In this document: in pieces, positions 51,701 to 60,962 of the stretch
Layout of the letters: each line of letters opens with the position of its first letter
Position numbering within the stretch: position 1 is the stretch's first letter
DNA from: Chloroflexota bacterium
Lineage (GTDB): Bacteria > Chloroflexota > Ktedonobacteria > Ktedonobacterales > JADMIN01
Direction of reading: 5' to 3'
NCBI GenBank assembly: GCA_021323855.1
Contig: JAJPKE010000036.1
Span: forward strand, 105,124-169,123
Length of the DNA stretch: 64,000 nucleotides
The notes under the pieces: generated by a model
Seen by the model: only the letters and a program-made list of their open reading frames with translations
The model's database searches: none
What the model was told of the DNA's origin: nothing
Translations under genes and position numbers: made by a program

Positions 51701-52399
51701 ATGAGGAAACGCGATGCGCGACGTAGCGCAACGATAACACTATGCTGCGCCGCGATGGTCCTGCTGGTGGCGCTGGCCGGCTGTGGCACCAGCGCGCAGA
51801 CCCCAGCGACGCCGGCGCAATCAGCCACCACGTTGGCGACGGTGACACCAACATCCTCACCAACGGTAGCCGCAACTGCCAGCCCTACTCAGAGCGCGCC
51901 AACGACGACCACCTTCACCTGCGCCACAACAGTGAGTGGCTCACTGAAGACCTTCACGGATAGCCAAACGCACTTCAGCTTCAGTTATCCCGCCGCCTGG
52001 ACCGAGAACCAGTGCCAGCGCATTGTCGCTGCCGATGGCACGGAGAGAATCTTCATCGGCAATTTGTTCAGCGTCGGTGTCATGCCGCGTTCCGGACAGA
52101 CTATCCAGCAATGGGTTAGCGCACAGACCGACCAATACGAAGTGGTGACGCTGGGAACGCTGAGCGTTCCGCAGGCGCAGGCGGCGGTCAGCGTGTCAAC
52201 GCAGCCAGCGGCCACGCCCAACCCCAATAAGCCGTTTGATGCTGAACCATTCGCGCAGACGATGGCGATCATCGCTGGCTCGCAGCACTTCTATGTAATC
52301 AACTATTTCATCGCACAGATGAGTATGAGTGATACCTTGCCCGGCCTCTCGCCCCAACAACTCAATCAGCAAGTGGTGACAACATTTGTCGTGCCCTAA
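51701..52399 (+). CDS. Lipoprotein with PsbP-like domain, hypothetical
   Basis: A 232-residue protein with a lipoprotein signal (MRKRDARR, hydrophobic run, LVALAGC), a ~45-residue Thr/Pro/Ser/Ala linker and a C-terminal domain starting TFTDSQTHFSFSYPAAWTEN, the opening of PsbP/DUF1795-type domains in Chloroflexota lipoproteins. No active site. Start at 51701 has GGGAGTGAG upstream. Extracytoplasmic, function unknown. Confidence 0.75.
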   Translation: MRKRDARRSATITLCCAAMVLLVALAGCGTSAQTPATPAQSATTLATVTPTSSPTVAATASPTQSAPTTTTFTCATTVSGSLKTFTDSQTHFSFSYPAAWTENQCQRIVAADGTERIFIGNLFSVGVMPRSGQTIQQWVSAQTDQYEVVTLGTLSVPQAQAAVSVSTQPAATPNPNKPFDAEPFAQTMAIIAGSQHFYVINYFIAQMSMSDTLPGLSPQQLNQQVVTTFVVP

Positions 52400-52544
52400 C
52401 GACAATGGACATGCTATGCACAGTTGAGGAAGTTGTAGCGCATAGAGGCAATGTTTTTCCACTTGCCGGAATGACCCGCATCCGCTATGCTAGGCTCCAC
52501 GATATTTCGAACCACGCTGCTATGCGAAAGGATCGTGAGAGTCT

Positions 52545-53126
52545 ATGGCGACGGGTTACCCCCTGCGCTTCTACGCTGATCCCCTGAAGTTGATGATTCA
52601 AGCGATTATCATGTTCGGTTGCCTCATTATCAGTTGTTTGATAATGCGTTACAATGCGTTCCCGCTAGTCCATGTCATAGGTTGGATATGTCTCATTGTT
52701 TCTGGATTTGCTACAATCATCTTTCTGCTAATGCTGTGTAGATATTTACTGCTTCGCCAACCTTGGCTTGAAATTGATGGGCAAGCATGGAGTCGGTCAA
52801 ATCCGTTTGGCAGAACACTGCACATCAATTGGCAAGATATTGCATCTATAACGCTCCATTGTCAGCTAATATCACGTGACACCTACCAATATTGGATATT
52901 GCTCCAAGCCCGGTCTCCTGAGCAATTGTCTCATCAACGTTTGCGAGCCTTCAACGGGATGTTCTATCCAGTAATGCGCAATGCGACAGATATCCCGCTC
53001 AATCAGCTTTTTCTGCGTGCCACCCCTGAAAAGTGCCAACGGCTCCTCGACCGCATCGTTGCCTCCTGTGGGCACGAACTACAACTCTATGGCATCGAGG
53101 TGGAGTGCGAGATCAAGCCGCTGTGA
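52545..53126 (+). CDS. STM3941-like membrane protein
   Basis: A 193-residue protein with two membrane helices near the N-terminus (IQAIIMFGCLIISCLIM and VIGWICLIVSGFATIIFLLMLC), then a soluble part with PWLEIDGQAWSRSNPFGRTLHINWQDIASI, the PH-like domain of the STM3941 family. Its codons and base composition are visibly AT-richer than the neighbours, so it may be recently acquired. Shine-Dalgarno weak (GAGAG). Function unknown. Confidence 0.65.
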   Translation: MATGYPLRFYADPLKLMIQAIIMFGCLIISCLIMRYNAFPLVHVIGWICLIVSGFATIIFLLMLCRYLLLRQPWLEIDGQAWSRSNPFGRTLHINWQDIASITLHCQLISRDTYQYWILLQARSPEQLSHQRLRAFNGMFYPVMRNATDIPLNQLFLRATPEKCQRLLDRIVASCGHELQLYGIEVECEIKPL

Positions 53127-53146
53127 AGCGTCGGCATGGCTAAGGC

Positions 53147-53590
53147 TCAGCCAATCTTGTAGGTGACGAGACCCTTAGCGACCAGCGCGCCCGAGGCGGC
53201 GCGCACAACGACATCGAGGAAGACGAGGCTGCCGCCGCGCCGCAACACCGTGGCGGTGGCCTGTATATCCTCGTTGTTGGCCGGGGCAAGATAGTCTACG
53301 GTGAGGCTGACCGTCGAGCCGCGCAAGCGTTCCACCACCGCGACGCCGGACCACGCGGCAACCATCGCGGCGGTGTCAATCAGCGAGGCGATGGCGCCGC
53401 CATGCACAACCGTGCCGATGGTGATGAGCGACTCCTTGAATGGCAGGGTGAGCGTCGCCTGATCGTGGCGCAATTCGCTGAGTTGCACGCCGAGATAGCC
53501 CACATAGGGCGAGGTCGGCAGAAACTCTCGCATGATATCGGCGCCGGTGCGCGGCGTATTGGTCTCTGGGTGGTTATCCTGCTCACTCAT
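53147..53590 (-). CDS. PaaI-type hotdog-fold thioesterase
   Basis: A 147-residue hotdog thioesterase. The active-site helix reads VVHGGAIASLIDTAAMVAAW with the expected G-x-x-x-x-x-x-D spacing, and STVSLTVDYLAPANNEDIQATATVLRRGGSLVFLDVVVRAASGALVAKGLVTYKI completes the fold. PaaI-like enzymes hydrolyse aryl- or acyl-CoA thioesters. Start at 53590 has GAGGAGG 8 bases upstream; a GTG/ATG earlier is not preferred. Confidence 0.9.
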   Translation of the reverse strand: MSEQDNHPETNTPRTGADIMREFLPTSPYVGYLGVQLSELRHDQATLTLPFKESLITIGTVVHGGAIASLIDTAAMVAAWSGVAVVERLRGSTVSLTVDYLAPANNEDIQATATVLRRGGSLVFLDVVVRAASGALVAKGLVTYKIG

Positions 53591-54072
53591 ATCTGGCTTC
53601 CTCCTCATGGTGCTTACAAGCGTTTGCGCAGTTCTCTCGCGGTCGCTCTCTCGTCCTGATTATGTCGCATGTCTTCGGGGCAGGGCTATGGCATCTATAT
53701 GTTCTCGTGCGATGGAAACTATTTGTTCTAGACAACCTGATGCCCGTATGGTATACTCCGATTCAGACAAACGGCATGCGAGAATGTGTATTTCGTAGGA
53801 TTGGCACGTGTAGTGAAGGTTTTGTAGTGACGCAATTGTAGCAATATCGTACCCGTAGCAATCGTATTGATGCACTGAATTGTGCGATGGGCGCACCTGT
53901 TACCAGCAGGCACACCCATCGGCTCACCCAGGACGCTGAAATAGGCAGCGCGTAGGGCTAAATGGTAGAATAACACGCCAGGGTATATCCTGCCCAGCGT
54001 GCCATCTCCTATTTTTCCCTCCACCCACTGCCTCAGCCAGCGCCTCATCCCCCATCTTGGAGGCAGCCTTTT
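53591..54072. other. 482-base intergenic region with one promoter-like element
   Basis: TAGACA (53729-53734), 17 bases, TATACT (53752-53757) points toward the Bro-N gene 316 bases on. The rest has no supported frame or repeat; a CAGGGTATATCCTG dyad lies near 53980. Confidence 0.4.
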
Positions 54073-55146
54073 ATGGGCAACAACCACGACGACCACGACA
54101 ATACCAGCAACGAGCAGGCACAACAGCCGCCAACGGAGCCAACGACCGCTGGTGACATGAGCCTAGCGCTCATCGAAGAGCGGGCGGACCGGAGTATCCG
54201 CAGAGTATTGCATGAAGGGCAGTGGTATTTCTCGATCATTGATGTCATTGCCGTGCTAACCGATAGTCCACGCCCGCGTCTCTACTGGTCCGAGATGAAG
54301 CGACGCATTACTGATGAAGGGTTTCGTGAGTTGTACGCAAAATGTGTACAACTGAAATTACCGTCACGTGATGGAAAACACTATCGCACCGATGCCGCTG
54401 ATACTGAGACGCTCTTACGCCTCATCCAATCCATTCCCTCGCCCAAAGCCGAGCCGATCAAGCAATGGCTGGCGAGGGTTGGCGCACGCGAGGTGGCAGC
54501 TATCCAAACGGCGAGGAATGCGGTGGCTGATGCGATTGATGCGATTGATGCGATTGATGCCATTGATGCCATTGATGCCTCACCCTCCCCAGCACTCTCG
54601 CCAACAACTACCAACCAACACAATACAGAAGCGCAAGGGGTGGCGCAGGCGATTGCCAGCGTTCGCGCAGCGCGTCCCGATACCGATGCGCCCTCGCTGG
54701 TGTGGGCCGACTATCATCGCTCGCTGGCGGCGCTCTACGAACGCCAGGCGTCTCTCGAAAAGCAGGTGGCGCACGTTGAGTCATATGTCTATTCCCTGGC
54801 GGCAGAGATAGACGAGCAACATCGTGAGCTATGGGACATGCAGGGGCGCGTCGAGTCGTTGGAGGAAGGACAACGCCTGCTCCCCGAACTCTTAGAGCGA
54901 CTAGGGCCGCAGACCCTCACTCCGGCGCATCAGGCGGAAGTGCGGCGGCTGACGCTGGAACTGCAAGACCTCACCGGCATGCAGTTCAACATGATTTATG
55001 GCGACTTGAAAGCGGCGTTCCATGTCGCCGTGTACCGTGATATTCCCGAAGCACGCTGGGATGAGGTAGCGCAGTGGTTTGCCGTGCGGCTGAGCGCCGC
55101 ACGAAAGAATCGCCAACAACGGGGCGAGCGCAATCAGCAAAACTAG
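54073..55146 (+). CDS. Bro-N (phage antirepressor-like) protein with coiled coil
   Basis: A 357-residue protein. Residues ~28-135 form a Bro-N domain: IEERADRSIRRVLHEGQWYFSIIDVIAVLTDS, RPRLYWSEMKRRI, VQLKLPSRDGKHYRTDAADTETLLRLIQSIPSPKAEPIKQWLA. Then a DAI repeat encoded by GATGCGATT tandem units (54529-54579), a Pro/Thr linker, a coiled coil (~225-275) and a C-terminal ORF6C-like end (NMIYGDLKAAFHVAVYRDIPEARWDEVAQWF). Such proteins are antirepressors in phages; no phage gene is nearby, so it is either a remnant or a domesticated regulator. GGAGG is 9 bases upstream of ATG. Confidence 0.82.
   Translation: MGNNHDDHDNTSNEQAQQPPTEPTTAGDMSLALIEERADRSIRRVLHEGQWYFSIIDVIAVLTDSPRPRLYWSEMKRRITDEGFRELYAKCVQLKLPSRDGKHYRTDAADTETLLRLIQSIPSPKAEPIKQWLARVGAREVAAIQTARNAVADAIDAIDAIDAIDAIDASPSPALSPTTTNQHNTEAQGVAQAIASVRAARPDTDAPSLVWADYHRSLAALYERQASLEKQVAHVESYVYSLAAEIDEQHRELWDMQGRVESLEEGQRLLPELLERLGPQTLTPAHQAEVRRLTLELQDLTGMQFNMIYGDLKAAFHVAVYRDIPEARWDEVAQWFAVRLSAARKNRQQRGERNQQN
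54529..54579. repeat. In-frame 9-base tandem repeat inside the Bro-N gene
   Basis: GATGCGATT three times, GATGCCATT twice, then GATGCC: about 5.7 copies encoding alternating Asp-Ala-Ile. Such runs change copy number by slippage without frameshift. Confidence 0.9.
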
Positions 55147-55178
55147 CACTGATCGCCGATAGTAAGACGTAGATTGCC

Positions 55179-55240
55179 GGTAGGGCAGGTATTCCTACCT
55201 GCCAGGCGCCCATACAAACGCAGACAAGAATGTCTACGCC
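55179..55240. repeat. Two adjacent family-2 palindromes
   Basis: GGTAGGGCAGGTATTCC, then TACCTGCC (55179-55203) and GCAGACAAGAATGTCTACGC, then C (55220-55240). Both are diverged relatives of the 39995-40024 copy, placed tail to tail between the converging Bro-N and ArsR genes. Confidence 0.65.
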
Positions 55241-55273
55241 ACCCATACAGGCTGTTGTGGACCAGCGATACAA

Positions 55274-56068
55274 TCACACCGCCAGCCCGAACCAGTCGCG
55301 CAGTCCCTCGCGGCCCGCGTCGGTGAGGCGCGCGGCGCGACTGCTGGGCGCACGGATAATCCAGGAACGTGCGAAGAGTTGATGGGTCAGCGCGACGGCC
55401 AGCGGTCCAGCGACATGGCGGCGGCGTTCGCTCCAATCAATGTGATGCGGCACAATCTGCGGCAGCGTCCGGCGTCCCGCGACCTGCACGCCAAAAGCCG
55501 CGAATCGTTCGTAACCCGTCTCGCTCAGCAGATAGCCTTCATTCTGTGCGATGAGATAACCCTGGTCTTCCAACGCCTGGGTCAGCGCGACACCCACCGC
55601 GCCAGCGAGATGCTGATAGCAGGTGCGCGCATAGCGGATAGCTGCGGCGGTTTCGGACTGGCGCAGGCTGCGCACTGGCGTGGACGGCGCAACCATCGCC
55701 AGCGCCTCGATGGCATCCGCCATTTCCGGACTGATGAGACGAAAGTAGCGGTGTCGCCCCCAGGTCTCGACGGCGACGAAGCCGCTGTTGACCAGCTTCG
55801 CCAGGTGCGCGCTGGCCGTTGAAGGCGCAATCCGCGCCCGCCGCGCCAGTTCCCCGGCAGGCAACGTGCGGCCATCCGCCAGCGCCAGCAGCATCTCCGC
55901 ACGCGCCGGGTCCGCCAGCAGCGCGGCAACGGCAGCGATATTGGCGTCACCGGCGATGGCCTGGCGCGCAGTCTGCACTGCTAGGTTGGAACCGCAATTT
56001 CCACTTTGCCTTTCTCTTTCTCGCAAAACGTCCAATGCTTCCATCGCATATACCACTTTCGTGTCCAC
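55274..56068 (-). CDS. ArsR family transcriptional regulator with effector-like C-terminal domain
   Basis: A 264-residue protein. The ArsR winged helix is at ~40-115 (VAALLADPARAEMLLALADGRTLPAGELARRARIAPSTASAHLAKLVNSGFVAVETWGRHRYFRLI), followed by a ~130-residue helical domain (RYARTCYQHLAGAVGVALTQALEDQGYLI...) seen in larger ArsR members such as the YczG/KmtR-type regulators of Actinobacteria. A GTG at 56068 overlaps the MBL stop by one base (TAGTG), though ATG at 56044 is possible. Coupled with the MBL hydrolase, which is its probable target. Confidence 0.87.
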   Translation of the reverse strand: MDTKVVYAMEALDVLRERERQSGNCGSNLAVQTARQAIAGDANIAAVAALLADPARAEMLLALADGRTLPAGELARRARIAPSTASAHLAKLVNSGFVAVETWGRHRYFRLISPEMADAIEALAMVAPSTPVRSLRQSETAAAIRYARTCYQHLAGAVGVALTQALEDQGYLIAQNEGYLLSETGYERFAAFGVQVAGRRTLPQIVPHHIDWSERRRHVAGPLAVALTHQLFARSWIIRAPSSRAARLTDAGREGLRDWFGLAV

Positions 56069-56847
56069 TATACTTTCAGGTTCACCGCGACGCCGGGTTC
56101 GAGCAGTTGCAGACGAGACGAGAGACCAACGACGGCGAAGGCTTTAGCGATATCGGTCTGGCTCTCGGTGAAATGCGCCCAGCCCTCATGATGCAGCGGC
56201 ACAATCGTGGCATGCGGAAAGGCGCTGGCCGTCTCGATGACCTCGTTCGTATCCATCGTCAGGTGAATCGGGCCGCGTGTGCGCGCCGCGCCAGCATACG
56301 CCAGTACGGCGGTGACGTTGAAGCGCCGCGCCACCTCCGCCACGCCGCTATACCAGACGGTATCGCCGGTGATATAGATGGCATGGTCCGGCTGATCTTC
56401 TAGCGCCAGCACAAAGCCAACGACCTCGCCGGTGATCGGCTCGATGCCCGCCGGGCCGTGCCGCGCGGGCGTGGCTGTCACCTGCATCTGGCGATTGCCC
56501 GGCACGGCAATGTTGGTGGTTTGCCACGGAACAAGACCTTCCACATGCCCGCCAAGCCGCCCGGCGCCGGAACTGGTGGTGATGACCCGTTTGGCGTGGG
56601 CGAGCAGCGCGCGGCCTGCATCGTCGAGATTGTCGGCGTGCTGATCATGGCTGAGCAGCACCACATCTATCGGCGGCAGCGCCTCCGCCGCAATCGCCGG
56701 CCCCCTCACCTTCGTCAGCGTGACTGACCCTGATTGATATGCGCCGGGAGGGCTAAACGTCGGGTCGGTCAGCAGCCGCAAGCCACCAAATTCCAGCAAC
56801 GCGGTCGGTCCGCCGATCAACGTGATGGTCAACAGAGTATCAGCCAT
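56068..56847 (-). CDS. MBL-fold metallo-hydrolase (UlaG-like)
   Basis: A 259-residue metallo-beta-lactamase-fold protein. The metal-binding signature is present as LLSHDQHADNLD, with PARHG, YITGDTVWYSG and PLHHEGWAHF supplying the later metal ligands. This is the UlaG/YfbR-type subgroup acting on phosphodiester or lactone substrates. It is first in a two-gene unit with ArsR, whose start overlaps its stop. Confidence 0.9.
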   Translation of the reverse strand: MADTLLTITLIGGPTALLEFGGLRLLTDPTFSPPGAYQSGSVTLTKVRGPAIAAEALPPIDVVLLSHDQHADNLDDAGRALLAHAKRVITTSSGAGRLGGHVEGLVPWQTTNIAVPGNRQMQVTATPARHGPAGIEPITGEVVGFVLALEDQPDHAIYITGDTVWYSGVAEVARRFNVTAVLAYAGAARTRGPIHLTMDTNEVIETASAFPHATIVPLHHEGWAHFTESQTDIAKAFAVVGLSSRLQLLEPGVAVNLKV

Positions 56848-56976
56848 GTGTTGCGCCTCTCTTCCTCTCAGTATAGTGCAGTCTCATTTCGCCCTCTGGC
56901 GAAATATCATAGGACTTTATCCGGCATATCCGGCGCGCTTATACTTCGGCTCATTCGAGATACCCTGCCATCTGAG

Positions 56977-57627
56977 TCATTTTGCCATACCTTCGCGCCA
57001 GGCATAGACGGCGGCCTGCGTGCGGTCAGCCAGATGCAGCTTGCTCAGGATATTACTCACGTGACGTTTGACCGTATGCTCGCTAATGACAAGAGTTTCC
57101 GCAATATCGGTGTTAGAGCGGCCAGCCGCAATCAGCCGCAGCACTTCCAGTTCGCGCTCACTCAACGCCGAGGGCGCAGGTTCACCCGTCTGTTGTGGCG
57201 CGGCGCGTAGTTCCTGCATCACCCGCGCCGCCACCTGCGGGTTCATCACCGCCTCGCCACGCGCCGCTTTGCGCACAGCATCAGCCAGCTCTGCCGTGCC
57301 AACATCCTTCAGGAGATAGGAGGTGGCCCCGGCCTGGATTGCCGGGAAGATATGTTCATTCTCGTGATAGGACGTGAGGATGATGACCTGGCTGCGCGGA
57401 CTGATTTGTTTGAGGCGGCGCGTGGTTTCCACGCCGTCCATCCCTGGCATGATGAGGTCCATCAGCACGACATCTGGCGCTTGCTCTGCCGCCAGCCGCA
57501 GCGCCTCCTCGCCGGAGCCAGCTTCGCCCACCACCGCAAGGTCCGGCTGTTTGGCAAGAAACGTCTGGATGCCCAAACGCACCACCTGGTGGTCATCCAC
57601 AATCAGAACGGTGATCGGCTGTGTCAT
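56977..57627 (-). CDS. NarL/LiaR-type response regulator
   Basis: A 216-residue two-component response regulator. Receiver: Asp11/Asp12 (LIVDDHQVV), phospho-acceptor Asp57 (VVLMDLIMPGMDG), Thr in ILTSYHE, Lys in LLKDVG. LuxR HTH: ALSERELEVLRLIAAGRSNTDIAETLVISEHTVKRHVSNILSKLHLADRTQAAVYAWR. Start at 57627 has GAGAGGAG 9 bases upstream. The likely kinase is 59271-60857, with an unrelated-strand membrane gene between. Confidence 0.93.
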   Translation of the reverse strand: MTQPITVLIVDDHQVVRLGIQTFLAKQPDLAVVGEAGSGEEALRLAAEQAPDVVLMDLIMPGMDGVETTRRLKQISPRSQVIILTSYHENEHIFPAIQAGATSYLLKDVGTAELADAVRKAARGEAVMNPQVAARVMQELRAAPQQTGEPAPSALSERELEVLRLIAAGRSNTDIAETLVISEHTVKRHVSNILSKLHLADRTQAAVYAWREGMAK

Positions 57628-58040
57628 CTGCACGCGCTCCTCTCGATCAACTCTATCAGGGCTGGCTAGCCCGGCTAATCCATCAGGTCTATCATATCGC
57701 GGGCCACCTGGTAAAGTCACATTCTACGCCTCATCAACTCCGAATTTATCGCAACCGCGAGAGATAATCGTCTCAAGTAGACAATCATCTACGCCGTGTG
57801 CTATTTTATGAGAAGCATGGGGCGGTGGCAGGTGGGATCGTTCAATTGTGAGATCACTCTCCTGAATACTCATACCCCACTATCGCTGCGACTTCTCTCT
57901 ACGACGATACGCTGGTAGCTGCTCAGGCAGTATTGTTGCGCTCATTTATTATGCAATATCACGTCTGGGATGATGGGTGGTAGGCTGGTCGCCAGCCCTT
58001 CTTTTGGCCAGAACAGGGGACCAGTAAGGGGAGGGGCTAC
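57628..58040. other. Intergenic region with hairpin before the membrane-HAMP gene
   Basis: GGCTGG (57983-57988), loop TCG, CCAGCC (57992-57997), then CTTCTTTT; a weak terminator-like element 36 bases before the start codon. AT-rich patches at 57930-57960 could hold promoters for either side. Nothing else supported. Confidence 0.35.
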
Positions 58041-59255
58041 ATGCAACAATTCCAGCATCCTCAGAACACTCACCGCTCTCAACCATCTCTACAGTTGCCA
58101 TCAGTGCCACCGCCGGGAGGGCAAATTTCACCACCTGAAAACTTCCGTCATCGGGGCGGCGCTCTTCGTCAGTTGGCAGGCTGGTGGCTTGGAATCGCCA
58201 GCCTCACCGGGCATATAGCAGAGAACACGCTGGCGCAGCGCGAACTGCTGCGGCGCAGCCGTCTCGTTGCCTGGTTGATCGTTGGCCTGTTCATGGTCGT
58301 GCTGGTTCTCATCCCACTTGCCATTACCGATCAGCGTGCGCAGATGACGCTGCTGCTTTTTACCGCTGGTTTGTTGGTAGCCGTGTGGTTGAATCGCACG
58401 GGACGTGTCACGGGGGCAGGCATCCTCCTGGTGGCCCTGGTGAGCGGCGCACTGCTGGAAGCCAACCTTGCCAGCCCCATCGGGCTGACATTGGGCGAGT
58501 TGCCTAACTTTGATGCCTATGTCGTCTCGGTCGTGCTTGCCGCAACGGTATTGCCACGGTGGACGACATTTGTTGTCGCGCTCATCAACACCATCCTGAT
58601 AGGCGGCAACTATCTCTTGCAGCCGCATAATGCTAATCTGCAACACGATGCGTTGCTCTACCCCAGCGTCCAGGCGCAGACGGTTTCACTGCTGGCGCGT
58701 CCCATCGCCCTGCAATTCATTCTGGCGGTTGTGGCGTTTCTCTGGGCAAGGAGCATGGACCGGGCGCTGCATCGCGCCGACCGCGCCGAAGAGTTGACAC
58801 AGCTTCAGCAGCGCGAACTGGCGCGCAATCAGGCGTTGGAAGATGGCGTTCGCATGCTCCTCACCATCCATGTGGCGCTGGCGAACGGTAATTTTGCTGT
58901 GCGCGTGCCGGAGATGAGCGATCCTATGCTCTGGCGGGTCGGCATGAGTCTCAACATGTTGATTCGCCGCTTGCAGGCGTTTGCGCAGCAACCACTGACA
59001 CCAGATCAGGCAGCATATGTAGCCTACAATGAGCAAATGGTCGTCAAAATGACGCAAGAGGCTGAGCAACTGGTGGCGGCGCTCCAGCGGCTTCTTGCAG
59101 GGCAGGCGCCCTCCTGGCCGGAACCAGGCGGCACTCCATTGGATGCCATCACCATGCTCATGCAGGAACTCGTGCGCACATACGGGCTGTATGGCCTACC
59201 GCGAGGCCAGGAGAGACGCGATACGCCACGAGATAACACGAACTGGTTGCGTTGA
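58041..59255 (+). CDS. Membrane protein with HAMP-like region, signalling-associated
   Basis: A 404-residue protein: polar N-terminus of ~70 residues, six or so hydrophobic segments (~75-240), then a coiled coil (RADRAEELTQLQQRELARNQALE) and a HAMP-like GNFAVRVPEMSDPMLWRVGMSLNMLIRRLQ, ending in a soluble helical tail with no catalytic domain. This sensor-without-output form is common in Chloroflexota. GGGGAGG is 6-8 bases upstream. It sits between a response regulator and histidine kinase on the opposite strand and may feed that system. Confidence 0.7.
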   Translation: MQQFQHPQNTHRSQPSLQLPSVPPPGGQISPPENFRHRGGALRQLAGWWLGIASLTGHIAENTLAQRELLRRSRLVAWLIVGLFMVVLVLIPLAITDQRAQMTLLLFTAGLLVAVWLNRTGRVTGAGILLVALVSGALLEANLASPIGLTLGELPNFDAYVVSVVLAATVLPRWTTFVVALINTILIGGNYLLQPHNANLQHDALLYPSVQAQTVSLLARPIALQFILAVVAFLWARSMDRALHRADRAEELTQLQQRELARNQALEDGVRMLLTIHVALANGNFAVRVPEMSDPMLWRVGMSLNMLIRRLQAFAQQPLTPDQAAYVAYNEQMVVKMTQEAEQLVAALQRLLAGQAPSWPEPGGTPLDAITMLMQELVRTYGLYGLPRGQERRDTPRDNTNWLR

Positions 59256-59270
59256 TGATGACGATACCAG

Positions 59271-60857
59271 CTATTCGCCGGCCAGTGGAGCCGTTGCCGC
59301 AGAGGGTGTCGTTGCCGCTGGCGGCGTTGCTGCCGCTGATGGCGTAACCAATGGCAGGCTCGCCTCCACGCGCGTCCCCTCCGGCGCGCTGAAGACGAAG
59401 AGCGTACCGCCCAGCCGCTCGATGCGCTCGCGCATACTGCGCAGGCCCAGCCCCTGCCCGTTGGCCAGCGCGATGTTAAAGCCGTGCCCGTTATCCTGGA
59501 TGCAGAGCGCCAGCCGGTCCTGCTCGCGTTCTGCGCGGAAGGAGACCTGTGTTGCGCCGCTGTGCCGCGCGATATTGGCAAGCGCCTCCTGCGCCGTGCG
59601 GTACACCTCTTCCTCCGCCAGCGGCGCCAGCGCCAGCCCATCGGATATCTGCGCCTCGACAGCGATGCCGGTGCGACGCGACCAATCGCCACAGAGTTCC
59701 CGCAGCGCCGCGCTCAACCCTTTGCCGGCCATCGCCACCGGGCGCAACTCATGAATCAACGCTGTCAACTCCTGCTGGGCATTGCTGGAAATCCGCTCGG
59801 CTTCGGCAAGGATACGCTGCGCTTCAGGGTTGCCCGTCACCTCCAACTGTGCGCTGCCCACGAGCATTGTCACCGCGAAGATTTGTTGCTTGACGGAATC
59901 GTGCAGGTCGCGCGCCAGCCGGTTGCGCTCCTCGATCACCGCCAGTTGTTGCCGGTCTTGCAGCAACGTCTGGAGTTGCTCGGCCATGCGATTGAGGTCA
60001 CGCGCCAACTGCCCAAGCTCATCGCTCGATGGGTCGCGCGCTTCAATGGCAAAATCGCCCTTGCTCCAGGCATCCGCAGCCACGGTCAGCCTGCGCAGGC
60101 GTCGCGTAAACCCGCGCGCCATCAGCAGCCCGATCAATGCGCCAAGCACGCTGGCGATCAGCGAGAACAGGATAATGCTATAGGCAAGGCCGCGTAGACC
60201 GGACGCCGCCGTCATCTGCTGGAGCGCGGGCAAATCTGCGCCGATGACAAGCGCGCCATGTGTCACCCCGGCGGTATCTTTGATCGGCGCAGCGGCCACC
60301 GCGCGCCCATCTGGCAATGTCTGCGCCAGCAGCGCCGGATTCGTCTGGCCGGCTAGCGCAGCGGCGATGACGCCATGTGTCGCCGATAGCGCCTGTAATC
60401 CAGAGAGATTGCCAACGCCTGTAACAGTTGGCGCGAGGGTGGCGAGCAACTGGCCGTTTTCAGCGAAGACGAAGAGGATGGCGTTCTTGCCGGGAATCAC
60501 TACGAACGAGCTTTCCTGATCCACTGCCACGCCGGAGGCATAGGTCGCCACGGTATCCTGTGGCGCATGGAGCCATCCCGCGAGACCGGCAAGGTCCGGC
60601 GGCGTCCGGCTGATATACGGCGCGACCAGCGGCGCCTGCTTTTCCAACCCTTGCGCCAGCGGCGCGGCATGGAGCGGTGGTGGATTGCGCAGCGCGTTGA
60701 GGCTGGGGATACCGACGAACGTGCCAGCCAGGATAAACAGCGCAGCGAACGCCGTTACGAAGTACGAGAAGGTAAGCCGCCAGCGCAGCGTGCCAAAGCG
60801 CGCGCCTGCGCGACGAACCAGGCGGCTGATATAGCTCTTGTAGCTCATCTGGTTCAT
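59271..60857 (-). CDS. LiaS/NarL-type sensor histidine kinase
   Basis: A 528-residue kinase. Two membrane helices (~30-50 and ~215-240) flank a ~165-residue extracytoplasmic sensor domain of dCACHE/sCACHE-like composition, then HAMP (RRLRRLTVAADAWSKGDFAIEARDPSSDELGQLARDLNRMAEQL). The HisKA_3 box is RNRLARDLHDSVKQQ (His ~316), and HATPase motifs are NIARHSGATQV, DNGHGFN and GLGLRSMRERIERLGG. Start at 60857 has GGGAG upstream. It phosphorylates a NarL-type regulator, most likely the one at 56977; a FtsX/ABC pair upstream may be its target or sensor partner. Confidence 0.92.
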   Translation of the reverse strand: MNQMSYKSYISRLVRRAGARFGTLRWRLTFSYFVTAFAALFILAGTFVGIPSLNALRNPPPLHAAPLAQGLEKQAPLVAPYISRTPPDLAGLAGWLHAPQDTVATYASGVAVDQESSFVVIPGKNAILFVFAENGQLLATLAPTVTGVGNLSGLQALSATHGVIAAALAGQTNPALLAQTLPDGRAVAAAPIKDTAGVTHGALVIGADLPALQQMTAASGLRGLAYSIILFSLIASVLGALIGLLMARGFTRRLRRLTVAADAWSKGDFAIEARDPSSDELGQLARDLNRMAEQLQTLLQDRQQLAVIEERNRLARDLHDSVKQQIFAVTMLVGSAQLEVTGNPEAQRILAEAERISSNAQQELTALIHELRPVAMAGKGLSAALRELCGDWSRRTGIAVEAQISDGLALAPLAEEEVYRTAQEALANIARHSGATQVSFRAEREQDRLALCIQDNGHGFNIALANGQGLGLRSMRERIERLGGTLFVFSAPEGTRVEASLPLVTPSAAATPPAATTPSAATAPLAGE

Positions 60858-60962
60858 ACTGCGCTCCCTTCTCTTTCGTTTTGCCAATGCGGCTGGTTGA
60901 ACGTCGCGCGGTGTATAGCTGTTGTCTGTAATTTGTCTTTCCTGCCGGTACTCTATCACGAA

